NCBI RefSeq assembly: GCF_004684935.1 | Contig: NZ_SRJD01000002.1 | Location: forward strand, 1 to 64,000 | Source of the DNA: Sporolactobacillus shoreae | GTDB lineage: Bacteria > Bacillota > Bacilli > Bacillales > Sporolactobacillaceae | Length of the DNA stretch: 64,000 nt | Direction of reading: 5' to 3' | Shown here: piece after piece, positions 9,684 through 19,307 of the stretch | Layout: each line of letters starts with the position of its first letter | How positions within the stretch are numbered: position 1 is the stretch's first letter | Made by a program: the position numbers and the translations under genes | The notes under the pieces: generated by a model | What the model was told of the DNA's origin: nothing | Database searches by the model: none | The model's input: only the letters and a program-made list of their open reading frames with translations

Positions 9684-10985
9684 ATGAACATGGAAAAATT
9701 ATTGATTGAAGGCGGACACCGCTTGGGTGGCACCGTCCAGATAAGCGGGGCGAAAAACAGTGCGGTCGCGCTGATTCCGGCGACGATCCTTGCTGACTCC
9801 CCGGTAACGATCGATCAGCTCCCTGATATTTCAGATGTCCGCACACTTTGCAAACTGCTGCAGGAAATCGGTGGCAAAATTACCTTTCATGACAATACCA
9901 TTGTGGTTGATCCGAGAGAAATGGTGGACATGCCGCTTCCGAACGGTTCCGTCAAGAAACTGCGCGCTTCCTACTATATGATGGGCGCGATGCTCGGCCG
10001 ATTTCATCAGGCAGTGATCGGGCTCCCGGGCGGGTGTAATCTCGGCCCGCGGCCGATCGACCAGCACATCAAGGGCTTCGAAGCGCTTGGAGCCCGTGTC
10101 ACCAATGAACGCGGAGCGATTTACCTTCGTGCGGAAAGGCTTCACGGCGCGCGCATTTATCTGGACGTCGTCAGTGTCGGCGCAACGATCAACATCCTGC
10201 TCGCCGCAGTAAGGGCCGAGGGGCAGACGGTGATCGAGAACGCGGCTAAGGAGCCGGAAATCATTGACGTGGTTACCCTCCTGACAAGTATGGGCGCGAA
10301 AATCAAAGGCGCCGGTACCGACGTAATACGTGTTGATGGCGTTCAGGAGCTGCACGGGTGCCGCCACATGATTATCCCAGACCGGATTGAGGCGGGCACG
10401 TTTATGATTATCGGTGCGGCCGAGGGGCGTGAACTGCTGATTGACAACGTGATTCCTCAGCATCTGGAATCTCTGACAGCAAAGTTGCGTGAAATGGGCG
10501 CTGATGTTCAGACAGGCGAGGATCAGATGCTTGTCTCCAAATGCACCGGTCAATTAAAAAGCGTTGATGTCAAAACGCTTGTCTATCCTGGATTCCCGAC
10601 CGACCTTCAGCAGCCGCTGACCAGCCTGTTGACTCAGGCGGCAGGTACGAGCATCATCACCGACACGATCTACAGCGCACGTTTCAAACATATTGATGAG
10701 TTGCGCCGGATGGGTGCTGAGGTAAAAGTCGAGGGACGTTCGGCAATATTGGGCGGATCATCGCATCTCGAAGGGGCCAGAGTCCGGGCGACCGACCTTC
10801 GCGCCGGGGCTTCTCTGGTTATCGCCGGACTGATCGCACGTGGTGTCACGGAAATCACCGGTGTGGAACACATCGACCGTGGCTATGACCATCTGATGGA
10901 GAAACTCAGCGGCATCGGTGCACATGTCTGGCGCGAGCAGGCTGAAGAAGCCGAAACCCGCGAAAATCTCAGGGAACAGGAATAA
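9684..10985 (+). CDS. murA2: UDP-N-acetylglucosamine 1-carboxyvinyltransferase, second copy
   Basis: Transfers enolpyruvate from PEP to UDP-GlcNAc in the first committed step of peptidoglycan synthesis; fosfomycin target. The 433-residue protein shows the N-terminal Lys-Asn pair in GAKNSAVAL, the active-site Cys118 in [19 protein letters not shown], and [11 protein letters not shown] near the C-terminus. A second MurA is encoded at 47516-48853. This copy has the location of B. subtilis murAB (between spo0F and rho). AAAGGAAG lies close to the ATG; a second ATG two codons on has better spacing, so the start could be 9690. Confidence 0.96.
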   Translation: MNMEKLLIEGGHRLGGTVQISGAKNSAVALIPATILADSPVTIDQLPDISDVRTLCKLLQEIGGKITFHDNTIVVDPREMVDMPLPNGSVKKLRASYYMMGAMLGRFHQAVIGLPGGCNLGPRPIDQHIKGFEALGARVTNERGAIYLRAERLHGARIYLDVVSVGATINILLAAVRAEGQTVIENAAKEPEIIDVVTLLTSMGAKIKGAGTDVIRVDGVQELHGCRHMIIPDRIEAGTFMIIGAAEGRELLIDNVIPQHLESLTAKLREMGADVQTGEDQMLVSKCTGQLKSVDVKTLVYPGFPTDLQQPLTSLLTQAAGTSIITDTIYSARFKHIDELRRMGAEVKVEGRSAILGGSSHLEGARVRATDLRAGASLVIAGLIARGVTEITGVEHIDRGYDHLMEKLSGIGAHVWREQAEEAETRENLREQE

Positions 10986-11002
10986 GTGTACGAAGAGTGT
11001 TA

Positions 11003-11034
11003 AAACAGGATGGTTTCTTAATCCTGTTTTTTTT
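11003..11034 (+). terminator. Rho-independent terminator after murA2
   Basis: AAACAGGAT pairs with ATCCTGTTT and continues into T8. A MITE has inserted directly behind the T run. Confidence 0.9.
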
Positions 11035-11040
11035 GCAATA

Positions 11041-11117
11041 GGCTGATTTTAAATTTAATGTTGTTTTTGCTCCTTCGTTGATTGGAGCGAAAAACAACAG
11101 GCAAGTGTAGCAAAGCC
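11041..11117. mobile_element. 77-bp palindromic MITE, copy 1
   Basis: The element begins GGCT and ends AGCC. The two ends form imperfect terminal inverted repeats of about 34 bp, including GTTGTTTTTGCTCC facing GGAGCGAAAAACAAC, so the whole unit can fold as one hairpin. It is flanked by a perfect 8-bp direct repeat TTGCAATA (11033-11040 and 11118-11125), the mark of transposition. Copy 2 at 53384-53460 has the same length and matches at about 64 of 77 positions by eye. It has no coding capacity. Confidence 0.9.
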
Positions 11118-11275
11118 TTGCAATAAGAAAGTTTAATAGACAGGAATGTCCTTTCTATGCAAATCGGACTAAGTATATTTAACTGAATTTTTACGAAGAT
11201 AACCTTCCACATTGGTGTGCTTTTTTGTATATTTAAAGTGTTGCATTTATTTATACAAAAATTGGAGATGTAAAA

Positions 11276-12121
11276 ATGAAGTGTCCGAATTGTGGAACTG
11301 AAATTGATGCCGACAGCCGTTTCTGTACGAACTGCGGCGCATCAATCATTGGTGCAGCACAGTCTGCACCCGCGTCCGATCCGGAAGCCGGTACGGGTGG
11401 TGCCCCATTTTCCAGCCAGCCGGCTCCTTCCGCGTCAAGAGATCAATTAAATGCTACGGCGGAAAAAGGAAAACAAGTGGCTGCCGGTTACTGGGGTTTC
11501 CTAGTCCGTACTTTGAAGCATCCGATTCAGGCTTCTTATGAGGAAACGAGTAAAATCTACGGGTATATCAGCATAGGACTGGCATCGTTCTTTTTAGCAC
11601 TGGGGTTTGCGCTGATGATGCATAACGTGGTTTCCGCGGTAACAGGATTTTATTCATCTGATGTACCCGCTCCCAGTATGGTCGGTCCGTTCTTTGGAAT
11701 ATTCTTTTCCTTGGCTATTCTTTTCCTTCTTGTGGCTGTTATTACATATGCCGTTGTGCACCTGGCTTATAAAGCGGCGACTCCGTTTCATGTCTTTATT
11801 TCTCAGTATGCGGGTCAGGCGACACTCGGCGTATTTGCATCGGCGCTTTTTTTCCTATTCGAACTAGTGAAACTCAATAACTTTCTGACAGCCATTCTGC
11901 TTGTCTTGGGCATCGGATTGTTTTATCAACCCTTTGCTTCAATCATTTTTACGTATAAAAATAACGGCACCTTCGACAGACTTTACACCTATCTGATCAC
12001 AACTGTCGTTGTCGGTATCGCCCAGTCCATTTTTATTTCAGTGGTTGCCCTGTCGCTTTTGTCACAAATAGTGTCAGAGCTGCAGGGACTGTTCGGCAGC
12101 AACCCGTTTGGCGGTTATTAA
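11276..12121 (+). CDS. Zinc-ribbon multi-pass membrane protein of unknown function
   Basis: A 281-residue protein whose N-terminus is a zinc ribbon (Cys3, Cys6, Cys17, Cys20 in CPNCG...FCTNCG), followed by a low-complexity Ala/Pro/Ser linker (about 25-65) and about five hydrophobic segments between residue 100 and 275. Similar zinc-ribbon plus membrane proteins are common in Bacilli and are mostly annotated as uncharacterised; no activity can be assigned. TTGGAG precedes the ATG. It lies alone between murA2 and rho, where B. subtilis has glpX, and ends in its own terminator, so it is probably a single-gene unit. Confidence 0.75.
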   Translation: MKCPNCGTEIDADSRFCTNCGASIIGAAQSAPASDPEAGTGGAPFSSQPAPSASRDQLNATAEKGKQVAAGYWGFLVRTLKHPIQASYEETSKIYGYISIGLASFFLALGFALMMHNVVSAVTGFYSSDVPAPSMVGPFFGIFFSLAILFLLVAVITYAVVHLAYKAATPFHVFISQYAGQATLGVFASALFFLFELVKLNNFLTAILLVLGIGLFYQPFASIIFTYKNNGTFDRLYTYLITTVVVGIAQSIFISVVALSLLSQIVSELQGLFGSNPFGGY

Positions 12122-12140
12122 ACCGTAATAAGAACTGATG

Positions 12141-12180
12141 AAAGAGAAAGTGGTCCCGGAGACGGGGCCTCTTTTCTTTT
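12141..12180 (+). terminator. Rho-independent terminator after the zinc-ribbon gene
   Basis: AAAGAG pairs with CTCTTT, with an inner GGTCCC/GGGGCC stem, followed by a T-rich tail. Confidence 0.85.
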
Positions 12181-12696
12181 GAAATGTTGAAGCCACTATC
12201 CAGTATACTGTCTCAGCAACACCTCAATGACACAGGATCAATGATTAGAAACCGGGCTTGCCCAGCTTTTCTTAGTAAAAACGGTAATTCAGCAAAAAAA
12301 GGATTTTTTGCAGTTTCTCGCCTGTTTTTTTGAAATTTTGTTCTAATAGTTGATAAAATGGGCATAATGTGCTAAAAAGAAAATAGGTTATATGATGATA
12401 TCGAACGTTTAAGCTCTTGGAACAAACCCCGCCCAATATGTTTGGCTGGATCACTCCGGCCGGATAACCCCTATGAATGATGGCGGGGTGTGGACTCGGA
12501 TGAAAAATGTCCTTTTTCCTCTCCAGGCACGTGTCCGTGCTAAATTCCGGAAACCGAAAGCAAAATGTACAATTGAATGACTCAGCGTGCCCCATTCTTG
12601 CGTCGGAAGCCGAAATGGAATCTTCCTATCTTTTTTCGTTCACCTGATCAAAATTATCGTAAAAATAATGCAAAATTGAAGAAATGTGGTGTGGCA
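12181..12696 (+). promoter_or_regulatory. Long rho leader with a two-stem RNA structure
   Basis: No gene is seen in these 515 bp. ACCCCGCC (12426-12433) pairs perfectly with GGCGGGGT (12482-12489) and encloses a second hairpin, GGCTGG (12444-12449) with CCGGCC (12456-12461) around a 6-nt loop. There is no T run, so it is not a terminator. Promoter-like AT-rich boxes lie at about 12335-12400. Autoregulation of rho through its leader is known in several bacteria; a link here is inference. Confidence 0.45.
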
Positions 12697-13971
12697 ATGC
12701 CAATAACATTAGCAGAATTAGAGAATATGAAACTCAAAGATCTCTATGAGCATGCTAAAGAGTACAAAGTATCTTATTACAGCAAACTGACAAAGCGGGA
12801 ACTTATTTTTTCAATCCTGAAAAAGCAGGCGGAGCAGGATGGCCTTTCGTTAATGGAAGGCGTTCTGGAAATCATTCCGACTGAAGGGTTTGGATTTTTG
12901 CGTCCGATCAATTATTCGCCGAGCTCGGAGGATATTTATATTTCCGCGTCGCAGATCCGCAGATTTGACCTGCGTAACGGCGACAAAGTCACCGGGAAAG
13001 TGCGTCCGCCGAAGGAAAATGAGCGATATTTCGGATTACTCAGAGTGGAAGCGGTCAACGGAGTGAATCCGGATACGGCCAAAGAACGGGTGCATTTTCC
13101 GGCGCTGACGCCTCTGTATCCAAACCGCCATATGGTTCTGGAAACTGAAAAAGAGAACCTTTCGACACGTATTATCGATATGATCTCGCCGGTCGGCTTC
13201 GGACAGCGCGGTCTGATTGTCGCTCCGCCGAAAGCAGGAAAAACGACACTTCTTAAGGAAATTGCGAACAGCATCAGCGTCAATTATCCCGATGCCGACC
13301 TGATCGTCTTGCTTGTCGATGAACGTCCTGAAGAAGTGACAGACATTGAACGTTCAGTAAAAGGGGACGTCGTCAGCTCAACTTTTGATGAAGTTCCGGA
13401 GAACCACGTGAAAGTCTCTGAACTGGTGCTTGAACGGGCGATGCGTCTTGTCGAGCAGAAGCGCGACGTGATCATCCTGATGGACAGCATCACCCGGCTC
13501 GCCCGCGCCTACAACCTGGTCATTCCGCCAAGCGGACGCACACTTTCCGGAGGTATTGACCCGGCCGCTCTTCACAAGCCGAAGAAATTCTTCGGCGCGG
13601 CGCGAAATATCGAGGAAGGCGGTAGCCTGACGATCTTGGCCACCGCGCTGGTCGACACCGGCTCACGTATGGACGATGTCATTTATGAGGAGTTCAAGGG
13701 TACAGGTAACATGGAACTGCACCTTGACCGCCGGCTGGCCGAACGTCGCATTTTTCCTGCGATCGACATTCGCCGCTCTGGAACACGTAAGGAAGAACTG
13801 CTCGTCAACGCCGATCACCTCGACAAACTGTGGACGATGCGTAAGACAATGGATGAATCCGCGGAATTTGTGGAATCCTTTTATAAAAGGATCCGTGAAA
13901 CAAAATCCAATCAGGAATTCTTCGACCTGTTTGACAAGGAGAAAAACGGGCTGATTCAGGCGCAGCATTAA
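12697..13971 (+). CDS. rho: Transcription termination factor Rho
   Basis: Hexameric RNA-dependent ATPase that releases transcripts. The 424-residue protein has the N-terminal helix bundle ([30 protein letters not shown]), a cold-shock-like RNA-binding fold (EGFGFLR), the Walker A loop APPKAGKT, Walker [17 protein letters not shown] and the Q/R-loop region. The ATG at 12697 is chosen by match with Bacillus Rho starts. The ribosome site is weak (GTGGTG), and an upstream in-frame extension from 12577 overlaps the leader and is not Rho-like. It is followed by rpmE from a separate promoter. Confidence 0.96.
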   Translation: MPITLAELENMKLKDLYEHAKEYKVSYYSKLTKRELIFSILKKQAEQDGLSLMEGVLEIIPTEGFGFLRPINYSPSSEDIYISASQIRRFDLRNGDKVTGKVRPPKENERYFGLLRVEAVNGVNPDTAKERVHFPALTPLYPNRHMVLETEKENLSTRIIDMISPVGFGQRGLIVAPPKAGKTTLLKEIANSISVNYPDADLIVLLVDERPEEVTDIERSVKGDVVSSTFDEVPENHVKVSELVLERAMRLVEQKRDVIILMDSITRLARAYNLVIPPSGRTLSGGIDPAALHKPKKFFGAARNIEEGGSLTILATALVDTGSRMDDVIYEEFKGTGNMELHLDRRLAERRIFPAIDIRRSGTRKEELLVNADHLDKLWTMRKTMDESAEFVESFYKRIRETKSNQEFFDLFDKEKNGLIQAQH

Positions 13972-13984
13972 GCAGCTGATCAGC

Positions 13985-14013
13985 TTGCAAATTGCCTTCT
14001 TGCTTGATATAAT
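13985..14013 (+). promoter_or_regulatory. Sigma-A promoter of rpmE
   Basis: TTGCAA (13985-13990), a 17-bp spacer and a perfect TATAAT (14008-14013). Confidence 0.8.
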
Positions 14014-14082
14014 ACTCGTTGTGCGTTATGCTATCAAACTCTGGTTTGAGAGAATAATCAGGGCGCAAAGGAGATGAATGAA

Positions 14083-14328
14083 ATGAAACCAGGTATCCAT
14101 CCTGACTATCACAAAGTCGTATTTGTGGACGCAAGTACCGGTTTTAAGTTTTTGAGTGGTTCGACAAAGACTTCGAATCAGACGATCCAATGGGAAGACG
14201 GTAATGAATATCCGTTGATTTCCGTCGAAGTAAGTTCCGACTCACATCCATTCTACACGGGCCGTCAGAAATTTGCGGACAAAGGCGGACGTGTCGACCG
14301 GTTCAAACAGAAATACAACCTCAAATAA
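14083..14328 (+). CDS. rpmE2: Ribosomal protein L31, zinc-independent type B
   Basis: Component of the large ribosomal subunit, 81 residues. It has the L31 ends [14 protein letters not shown] and [24 protein letters not shown] but contains no cysteine at all, and has the longer central segment typical of the type B (C-minus) form. In B. subtilis the gene next to rho and tdk encodes the shorter four-cysteine zinc form, while the type B gene (ytiA) is elsewhere and repressed by Zur. Here type B occupies the housekeeping locus. AAGGAG is 8 bp before this ATG; an ATG at 14074 would overlap the ribosome site. No Zur-like box is seen at its promoter. Confidence 0.93.
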   Translation: MKPGIHPDYHKVVFVDASTGFKFLSGSTKTSNQTIQWEDGNEYPLISVEVSSDSHPFYTGRQKFADKGGRVDRFKQKYNLK

Positions 14329-14448
14329 GGCTGTATTCAGAGGCTCGAAAAAAGAAACGGCACTTCCCGGCCACAGCGGTTGCTATCGCGTGTGTCAATC
14401 GGAATCAGCCGTTTTAATTTATGTTTTTTTTTTTAAGATAAAAGCGGC

Positions 14449-14473
14449 AGGCAGGGAGCTCCTGTCTGTTTTT
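14449..14473 (+). terminator. Rho-independent terminator after rpmE
   Basis: AGGCAGG pairs with CCTGTCT around GAGCT, followed by GTTTTT. A longer AAACGGC/GCCGTTT stem with a T run lies just before it (about 14363-14431). Confidence 0.75.
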
Positions 14474-14487
14474 CGTACATAAAAGAA

Positions 14488-14590
14488 TTGCCCAAAACAG
14501 GGAGGAGTTGCCCCAAAATCCGGGGAAGTCACCCTGAAACGGAAGCAGCGCCAAATTGGGCAAAACTCGCACCGAATCGCAGCAATCGAA
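14488..14590 (+). repeat. Degenerate array of about 21-bp units, CCC(N)AAA core
   Basis: Five units start near 14488, 14508, 14529, 14548 and 14569 with spacings of 20, 21, 19 and 21 bp. They share a loose TTGCCCNAAA to GCACCGAAT pattern. This is the weakest of the arrays in this window, but the spacing equals that of the two NERD-linked arrays. It fills the gap between rpmE and tdk; no NERD gene is adjacent. Confidence 0.45.
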
Positions 14591-14630
14591 TAAACCATTT
14601 TTGCATCTACAATAAGAAAGGAAAGATCCC

Positions 14631-15203
14631 ATGGCACAGCTTTTTTTCAAATACGGCGCGATGAACAGCGGCAAATCGATCGAAATTATTAAAGTCGCAC
14701 ATAATTACGAAGAACAGGGGAAACCCGTTCTGCTGTTTACTTCCGGTATTGACGACCGGGATGAGGTCGGCTCCATCTCGAGCCGGATCGGATTCAAACG
14801 CTCCGCTATTCCTATTTTTAAAGAGACCAACATTTTCAACATCGTTGCCGACTATAAACCGAGGCCGCACTGTGTGCTGATCGACGAAGCCCAATTTCTC
14901 AGCAAGGAGCATGTGCTTCAACTTGCGAAAATTGTTGATGAATGCAAAATTCCGGTGATGGGCTTCGGTCTGAAAAATGATTTTCGTAACGAGCTTTTCG
15001 AAGGGAGCAAGTATCTGCTGCTCTATGCGGACAAAATCGAAGAAATGAAGACGATTTGCTGGTTCTGTGAAAAAAAAGCGACGATGAACCTGCGCATCGA
15101 TAGTAACGGCAAACCGGTTTATTCCGGCGAACAGATTCAGATCGGCGGCAACGAGAGTTATTACCCGGTTTGCAGGCATTGCTACGACCATCCGCCGATC
15201 TGA
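14631..15203 (+). CDS. tdk: Thymidine kinase
   Basis: Phosphorylates thymidine to dTMP with ATP in the salvage pathway. The 190-residue type II enzyme has the P-loop GAMNSGKS at residues 9-16, the Walker B-like VLIDEAQFL, the lasso-loop region near the C-terminus and a zinc site formed by CWFC and CRHC. AAAGGAAAG precedes the ATG. The position between rpmE and prfA is the usual Bacillus order. Nothing odd is seen in the protein. Confidence 0.97.
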   Translation: MAQLFFKYGAMNSGKSIEIIKVAHNYEEQGKPVLLFTSGIDDRDEVGSISSRIGFKRSAIPIFKETNIFNIVADYKPRPHCVLIDEAQFLSKEHVLQLAKIVDECKIPVMGFGLKNDFRNELFEGSKYLLLYADKIEEMKTICWFCEKKATMNLRIDSNGKPVYSGEQIQIGGNESYYPVCRHCYDHPPI

Positions 15204-15218
15204 CCGGACCCGCGTTTT

Positions 15219-15248
15219 TTGACGCTTAAAACCGTTGTATCATATAAT
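15219..15248 (+). promoter_or_regulatory. Sigma-A promoter of prfA
   Basis: TTGACG (15219-15224), an 18-bp spacer and TATAAT (15243-15248). Confidence 0.75.
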
Positions 15249-15290
15249 TAATGTGTAAAGCGTTTTCCCTGAATGGATGTGGTAGAAATC

Positions 15291-16364
15291 ATGTTTGAAC
15301 GTCTGCAGTCAATGGAGGAGCGTTATGAAAAACTGAATCAGCTCCTGGCCGATCCGGATGTCATCAGCGATCCGGCAAAACTGCGTGATTACTCAATAGA
15401 ACAGTCCGATCTCCAGGAAACTGTAACAGTTTATAAAAAATACACGGAAACCGTGGACGAGCTCGCGGACGCCCGGACAATGCTCGGCGATCAGCTTGAG
15501 GATGCCATGAAACAGATGGTTCAGGATGAAATCATCCGCCTGGAAACTCAAAAATCCGATCTCGAGAATCAGCTAAAGCAGCTGCTCATTCCCAAAGATC
15601 CGAATGATGACCGGAATGTCATCGTTGAAATCCGCGGTGCGGCGGGCGGAGACGAGGCGGCCCTGTTCGCGGGCGACCTTTTTCGGATGTACTCCCGCTA
15701 CGCCGAACAGCACGGCTGGAAAACGGAAATAATTGACGAAAGCCCGAATGAAATCGGCGGATATAAAGAAATTGTTTTCATGATTACCGGCAAAGGCGCG
15801 TACTCCAGGCTGAAGTTTGAAAGCGGTGCCTACCGCGTGCAGCGTGTACCGGAGACTGAAAACGGCGGGCGGATCCATTCATCGACCGCGACAGTTGCTG
15901 TATTGCCTGAAGCGAAAGATGTCGAAGTTGAACTTAATGAAAAAGACATCCGGGTCGATCGCTTTGCTTCAAGCGGCCCCGGCGGCCAGAGTGTCAACAC
16001 GACGATGTCGGCGATCCGGCTGACGCACATCCCGACAGGCATCGTTGTTTCCTGCCAGGAAGAGCGCTCTCAGATCAAAAATAAGGAAAAAGCGATGAAA
16101 GTTTTGCGTGCACGCGTCTACGATAAATATCAGCGGGAAGCGCAGGAAAAATATGATTCAACCCGAAAATCGGCAGTCGGCACGGGCGACCGGTCCGAAC
16201 GGATCCGTACCTACAATTTTCCACAGAACCGCGTGACAGATCACCGGATCGGACTTACCATTCATCAGTTGGACCAGGTTCTGGACGGCAAACTTGACGA
16301 AATCATTGACGCTCTGATTTTAAATGATCAGGCGAAAAAAATGGAACAGGCGGATGCCCGGTGA
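15291..16364 (+). CDS. prfA: Peptide chain release factor 1
   Basis: Recognises UAA and UAG stop codons and releases the peptide at the ribosome. The 357-residue protein carries the GGQ catalytic motif at residues 231-233 ([10 protein letters not shown]), whose Gln is methylated by PrmC, and a PET-type codon-recognition region ([13 protein letters not shown]). The ATG at 15291 ([15 protein letters not shown]) agrees with other RF1 starts; an ATG six codons upstream is possible but poorly supported. The last 4 bp overlap the next gene, prmC, its modifying enzyme. Confidence 0.96.
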   Translation: MFERLQSMEERYEKLNQLLADPDVISDPAKLRDYSIEQSDLQETVTVYKKYTETVDELADARTMLGDQLEDAMKQMVQDEIIRLETQKSDLENQLKQLLIPKDPNDDRNVIVEIRGAAGGDEAALFAGDLFRMYSRYAEQHGWKTEIIDESPNEIGGYKEIVFMITGKGAYSRLKFESGAYRVQRVPETENGGRIHSSTATVAVLPEAKDVEVELNEKDIRVDRFASSGPGGQSVNTTMSAIRLTHIPTGIVVSCQEERSQIKNKEKAMKVLRARVYDKYQREAQEKYDSTRKSAVGTGDRSERIRTYNFPQNRVTDHRIGLTIHQLDQVLDGKLDEIIDALILNDQAKKMEQADAR

Positions 16365-17233
16365 CACTCAAAAGATTCGAAGCGCTCAGATGGGCATCTT
16401 CTTTTTTAAAAGAACATCATCGTGATGAAAATATCGGCGAAATCCTGCTTGAAAACCGGCTTCACCTTTCCAGAACAGATATGCTCATCGAAAACAGGGA
16501 ACTGCTTACCCCTGAAGACGAGGAGTGGCTGAAGCAGCGGGTGACCGAACACGCGATAAAAGGCACCCCGGTTCAATACATGATCGGAGAAGCGCCATTT
16601 TACGGCAGGACTTTCAAGGTCACATCCGACGTACTCATCCCGCGTCAGGACACAGAAGAACTCGTTTATCGGTGCGAGAAGTGGACGGAACGCTATTTTC
16701 CGGCTGGGAAAAATCTGTCGGTCTGTGACATCGGAACCGGAAGCGGGGCGATTGCAATTACACTGGCGCTGGAACATCCGGAGTGGGATGTTACGGCGGT
16801 TGATCTTTCGCACCGGGCACTGGCGATTGCCAGAGAAAATGCGTCAGACCTAGGCGCAAAGGTTACCTTTAAGCAAGGTGATCTGCTTGAACCTTTAAAG
16901 AATGAGGCCTTCGATCTGCTCGTTTCCAATCCACCCTATATATCACGGCCCGAAATGGACGAACTGGGCGATACGGTAAAAAATTATGAGCCTCATCTCG
17001 CACTTTTTGGCGGTGATGACGGGCTTGATTTTTACCGAAAAATCATTCGGGAGCTGCCCGCGGTGCTCGGACCCATTCGGATGATCATCGCGTTTGAAAT
17101 CGGTGCGGGTCAGGGGAACGCCGTCAGCGGGCTGATCCGGAGCGCATTCCCGGACCAGATCGAATCTTTGTCCGTCGAACAGGACATGGCCGGACTCGAC
17201 CGGAACGTCATGGCCGTGCTCCGCAAGAAATAA
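16361..17233 (+). CDS. prmC: Release factor glutamine methyltransferase
   Basis: Uses S-adenosylmethionine to methylate the Gln of the GGQ motif in release factors. The 290-residue protein has the SAM-binding motif [13 protein letters not shown] and the NPPY catalytic motif ([10 protein letters not shown]), preceded by the N-terminal helical release-factor-binding domain. It begins with GTG inside the prfA stop (4-bp GTGA overlap), a sign of translational coupling with its substrate gene. Confidence 0.96.
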   Translation: MTLKRFEALRWASSFLKEHHRDENIGEILLENRLHLSRTDMLIENRELLTPEDEEWLKQRVTEHAIKGTPVQYMIGEAPFYGRTFKVTSDVLIPRQDTEELVYRCEKWTERYFPAGKNLSVCDIGTGSGAIAITLALEHPEWDVTAVDLSHRALAIARENASDLGAKVTFKQGDLLEPLKNEAFDLLVSNPPYISRPEMDELGDTVKNYEPHLALFGGDDGLDFYRKIIRELPAVLGPIRMIIAFEIGAGQGNAVSGLIRSAFPDQIESLSVEQDMAGLDRNVMAVLRKK

Positions 17234-17296
17234 TTCATTTTTAATGTTTAGTTCCACCGTTTCCTGACCACAATGTCTGGTAAGGAGGCGGGCAAG

Positions 17297-17998
17297 GTGA
17301 AAAAAGTCTTAGCACTTATAATCATTTTATCTATTAATCTATTAGTTTTCTTTTTCTGGCAGAGCAGCACGACAAAAGCTGATGCACAGGGGCCAATTCC
17401 GGAGAATGCGATCCGGCTGAGAATTTTGGCGAACAGCGACACCCCGGCGGATCAGACGGTGAAACGTCAGGTCCGCGATGCGGTCAACAGCGACATCACG
17501 GGTTGGGTCCGGAATCTTAGAACACCAGCCGAGGCGGAAAAAGTGATCCGCACGCACATGCCGGAACTTCGACAAACAGTCGCACGGACGCTGCGCCGGC
17601 TTCACGCGGACGGCACTTTTAAAATCAGACTTGGACAGGCGGATTTTCCAACGAAAATGTACGGTAGTTATGTCTATCCGGCTGGAAGCTATCAGGCCCT
17701 TGTGATTTCTTTGGGGGATGGGAAGGGGGCGAACTGGTGGTGCGTTTTATTCCCGCCACTCTGTTTCCTTGACTTTTCAAACAGCGAAGCGGTCCGCAGC
17801 AACCCCACGGGTTCTGCGACACCGCAGCCCGCGGTTCAGCAGGCCACTCAGCAGGATCAAGAACAGAGCCAGGCGGCCCAACCTGATCCCGGCACGGGCA
17901 GATCAGTCGCTCAGCCGAAAAAACCACAGGACCAAGTGGAGGTACACCTCTTTGTTGTCGATTTTTTCTCGAAAATCTGGCATTCTGTGACAAAGTAA
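17297..17998 (+). CDS. spoIIR: Stage II sporulation protein R (SpoIIR)
   Basis: Secreted signalling protein made in the forespore that triggers SpoIIGA to process pro-sigma-E in the mother cell. The 233-residue protein has an N-terminal hydrophobic signal (residues 5-20), the family block IRLRILANSDTPADQ..K..VRDAV and the NWWCVLFPPLCFLDFS segment. A Gln/Pro-rich low-complexity stretch (about 168-210) separates this from the final VEVHLFVVDFFSKI. The GTG at 17297 is chosen because AAGGAGG lies 8 bp upstream; an ATG at 17273 would place the ribosome site inside the gene. The order prfA-prmC-spoIIR-ywlC is as in B. subtilis. Confidence 0.93.
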   Translation: MKKVLALIIILSINLLVFFFWQSSTTKADAQGPIPENAIRLRILANSDTPADQTVKRQVRDAVNSDITGWVRNLRTPAEAEKVIRTHMPELRQTVARTLRRLHADGTFKIRLGQADFPTKMYGSYVYPAGSYQALVISLGDGKGANWWCVLFPPLCFLDFSNSEAVRSNPTGSATPQPAVQQATQQDQEQSQAAQPDPGTGRSVAQPKKPQDQVEVHLFVVDFFSKIWHSVTK

Positions 17999-18069
17999 GT
18001 AGGCGGTTCTGTCGAATTGTAGACTAATAGGCTTGATTTCGGAAAATGGTGTATACTGAGAGTGTTGTG

Positions 18070-18093
18070 AAGACCGGCGGGACAGCCGGTCTT
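18070..18093. terminator. Perfect 9-bp hairpin between spoIIR and ywlC
   Basis: AAGACCGGC pairs fully with GCCGGTCTT around GGGACA. Only a short AT tail follows, so it may be a weak terminator or a leader hairpin of ywlC. Confidence 0.5.
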
Positions 18094-18181
18094 ATTAGGC
18101 ATGTCCAAGTCAATAGCTTATTTGAGTCGGCATGCGAAAAATCAGTCTGAACAGCAATTCTGGAATAAAGGGGATTTGATA

Positions 18182-19225
18182 ATGATAGAGACTCAGCTGT
18201 GGCGGGTTGATCCTGAAGCCGCAGATCTCGAAAATGATCCGCAGATCAAAGCGGCGGCGAAGTGTCTCAGTGATGGCGAAATAGTCGCCTTTCCGACTGA
18301 GACGGTCTATGGACTGGGCGGCAACGCGAAATTCAACGACTCAGTCCGCAAGATTTATGAAGCGAAGGGGCGGCCAAGCGACAATCCGCTGATTGTCCAC
18401 ATAGCGACGATGGAACAAGTCCGTGAAATCTGCACGGAAATCAATCCGCTGGCAAAAAAATTGATGGACACGTTCTGGCCGGGGCCATTGACAATTATTC
18501 TTCCCTCGAGGGGCGAGGTTTCTGACGCTATGACCGCCGGCCTGTCAACTGTTTCGGTCCGGATGCCAAGCCATCCCGTAGCCCGCGCCCTGATCCTGGC
18601 ATCCGGCCTTCCAATCGCGGCGCCTTCCGCAAACACTTCAGGGCATCCGAGCCCGACACAGGCGGATCACGTGCTTCACGACCTTTACGGGAAGATTGCC
18701 GGTATCGTTGACGGCGGCGAGACTGGTGTGGGTGTTGAATCGACGGTCATCGATGCCACGACAACGCCAATGACTATCCTTCGTCCGGGCGGCATCTCTC
18801 GGGAGCAACTTGAGGAAGTCATCGGTCCGGTTGCCGACGATCCCGGCCTGACGCGGCCCGACCAAGCGCCGAAAGCGCCGGGCATGAAGTACAAGCATTA
18901 TGCGCCTGAAGCGACCATGTATCTCGTTCCCGCAGGCAAGACGCGTATTCAGGAACTGGTCGCGCATGAGAAAAACAGTGACCGTCGTGTCGGCGTCCTT
19001 ACAACCGAGGAAAATAAAAAAGATTTTCCGCAGGCCGACGTTGTACTTACCTGCGGCAGGCGCAGCGAGCCGGAGAGTGTGGCGCACAACCTTTTCGCTG
19101 TGCTTCGCAACTTTGATTCACAGGATGTCGATGTCATCTACAGCGAAACCTTCGCGGAAACAGGCATCGGTCAAGCCATAATGAACCGTCTTTCCAAAGC
19201 TGCGGCCGGACGCGTCATTGAGTAA
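18182..19225 (+). CDS. ywlC: L-threonylcarbamoyladenylate synthase (Sua5/YwlC)
   Basis: Makes threonylcarbamoyl-AMP from threonine, bicarbonate and ATP for the t6A37 modification of ANN-reading tRNAs. The 347-residue protein has the YrdC domain (EIVAFPTETVYGLGGNAKF, KGRPSDNPLIVHIA, the conserved SANTSGHPSP block) joined to the C-terminal Sua5 domain (GMKYKHYAPEA, ...GIGQAIMNRLSKAA). The ATG at 18182 follows AAAGGGG. An upstream extension from 18101 would run through the preceding hairpin and adds nothing family-like. In B. subtilis the next genes are ywlD-ywlE-rpiB-ywlG; here that order is interrupted. Confidence 0.95.
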   Translation: MIETQLWRVDPEAADLENDPQIKAAAKCLSDGEIVAFPTETVYGLGGNAKFNDSVRKIYEAKGRPSDNPLIVHIATMEQVREICTEINPLAKKLMDTFWPGPLTIILPSRGEVSDAMTAGLSTVSVRMPSHPVARALILASGLPIAAPSANTSGHPSPTQADHVLHDLYGKIAGIVDGGETGVGVESTVIDATTTPMTILRPGGISREQLEEVIGPVADDPGLTRPDQAPKAPGMKYKHYAPEATMYLVPAGKTRIQELVAHEKNSDRRVGVLTTEENKKDFPQADVVLTCGRRSEPESVAHNLFAVLRNFDSQDVDVIYSETFAETGIGQAIMNRLSKAAAGRVIE

Positions 19226-19266
19226 ACGGACATATAGATTAATAAAACGTTTGATTAAATAATAAA

Positions 19267-19307
19267 GGCACCGATTTCTAAGTTTTAAAAGAAATCGGTG
19301 CTTTTTT
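19267..19307 (+). terminator. Strong terminator after ywlC
   Basis: GCACCGATTTCT pairs with AGAAATCGGTGC, followed by T6. Confidence 0.92.
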
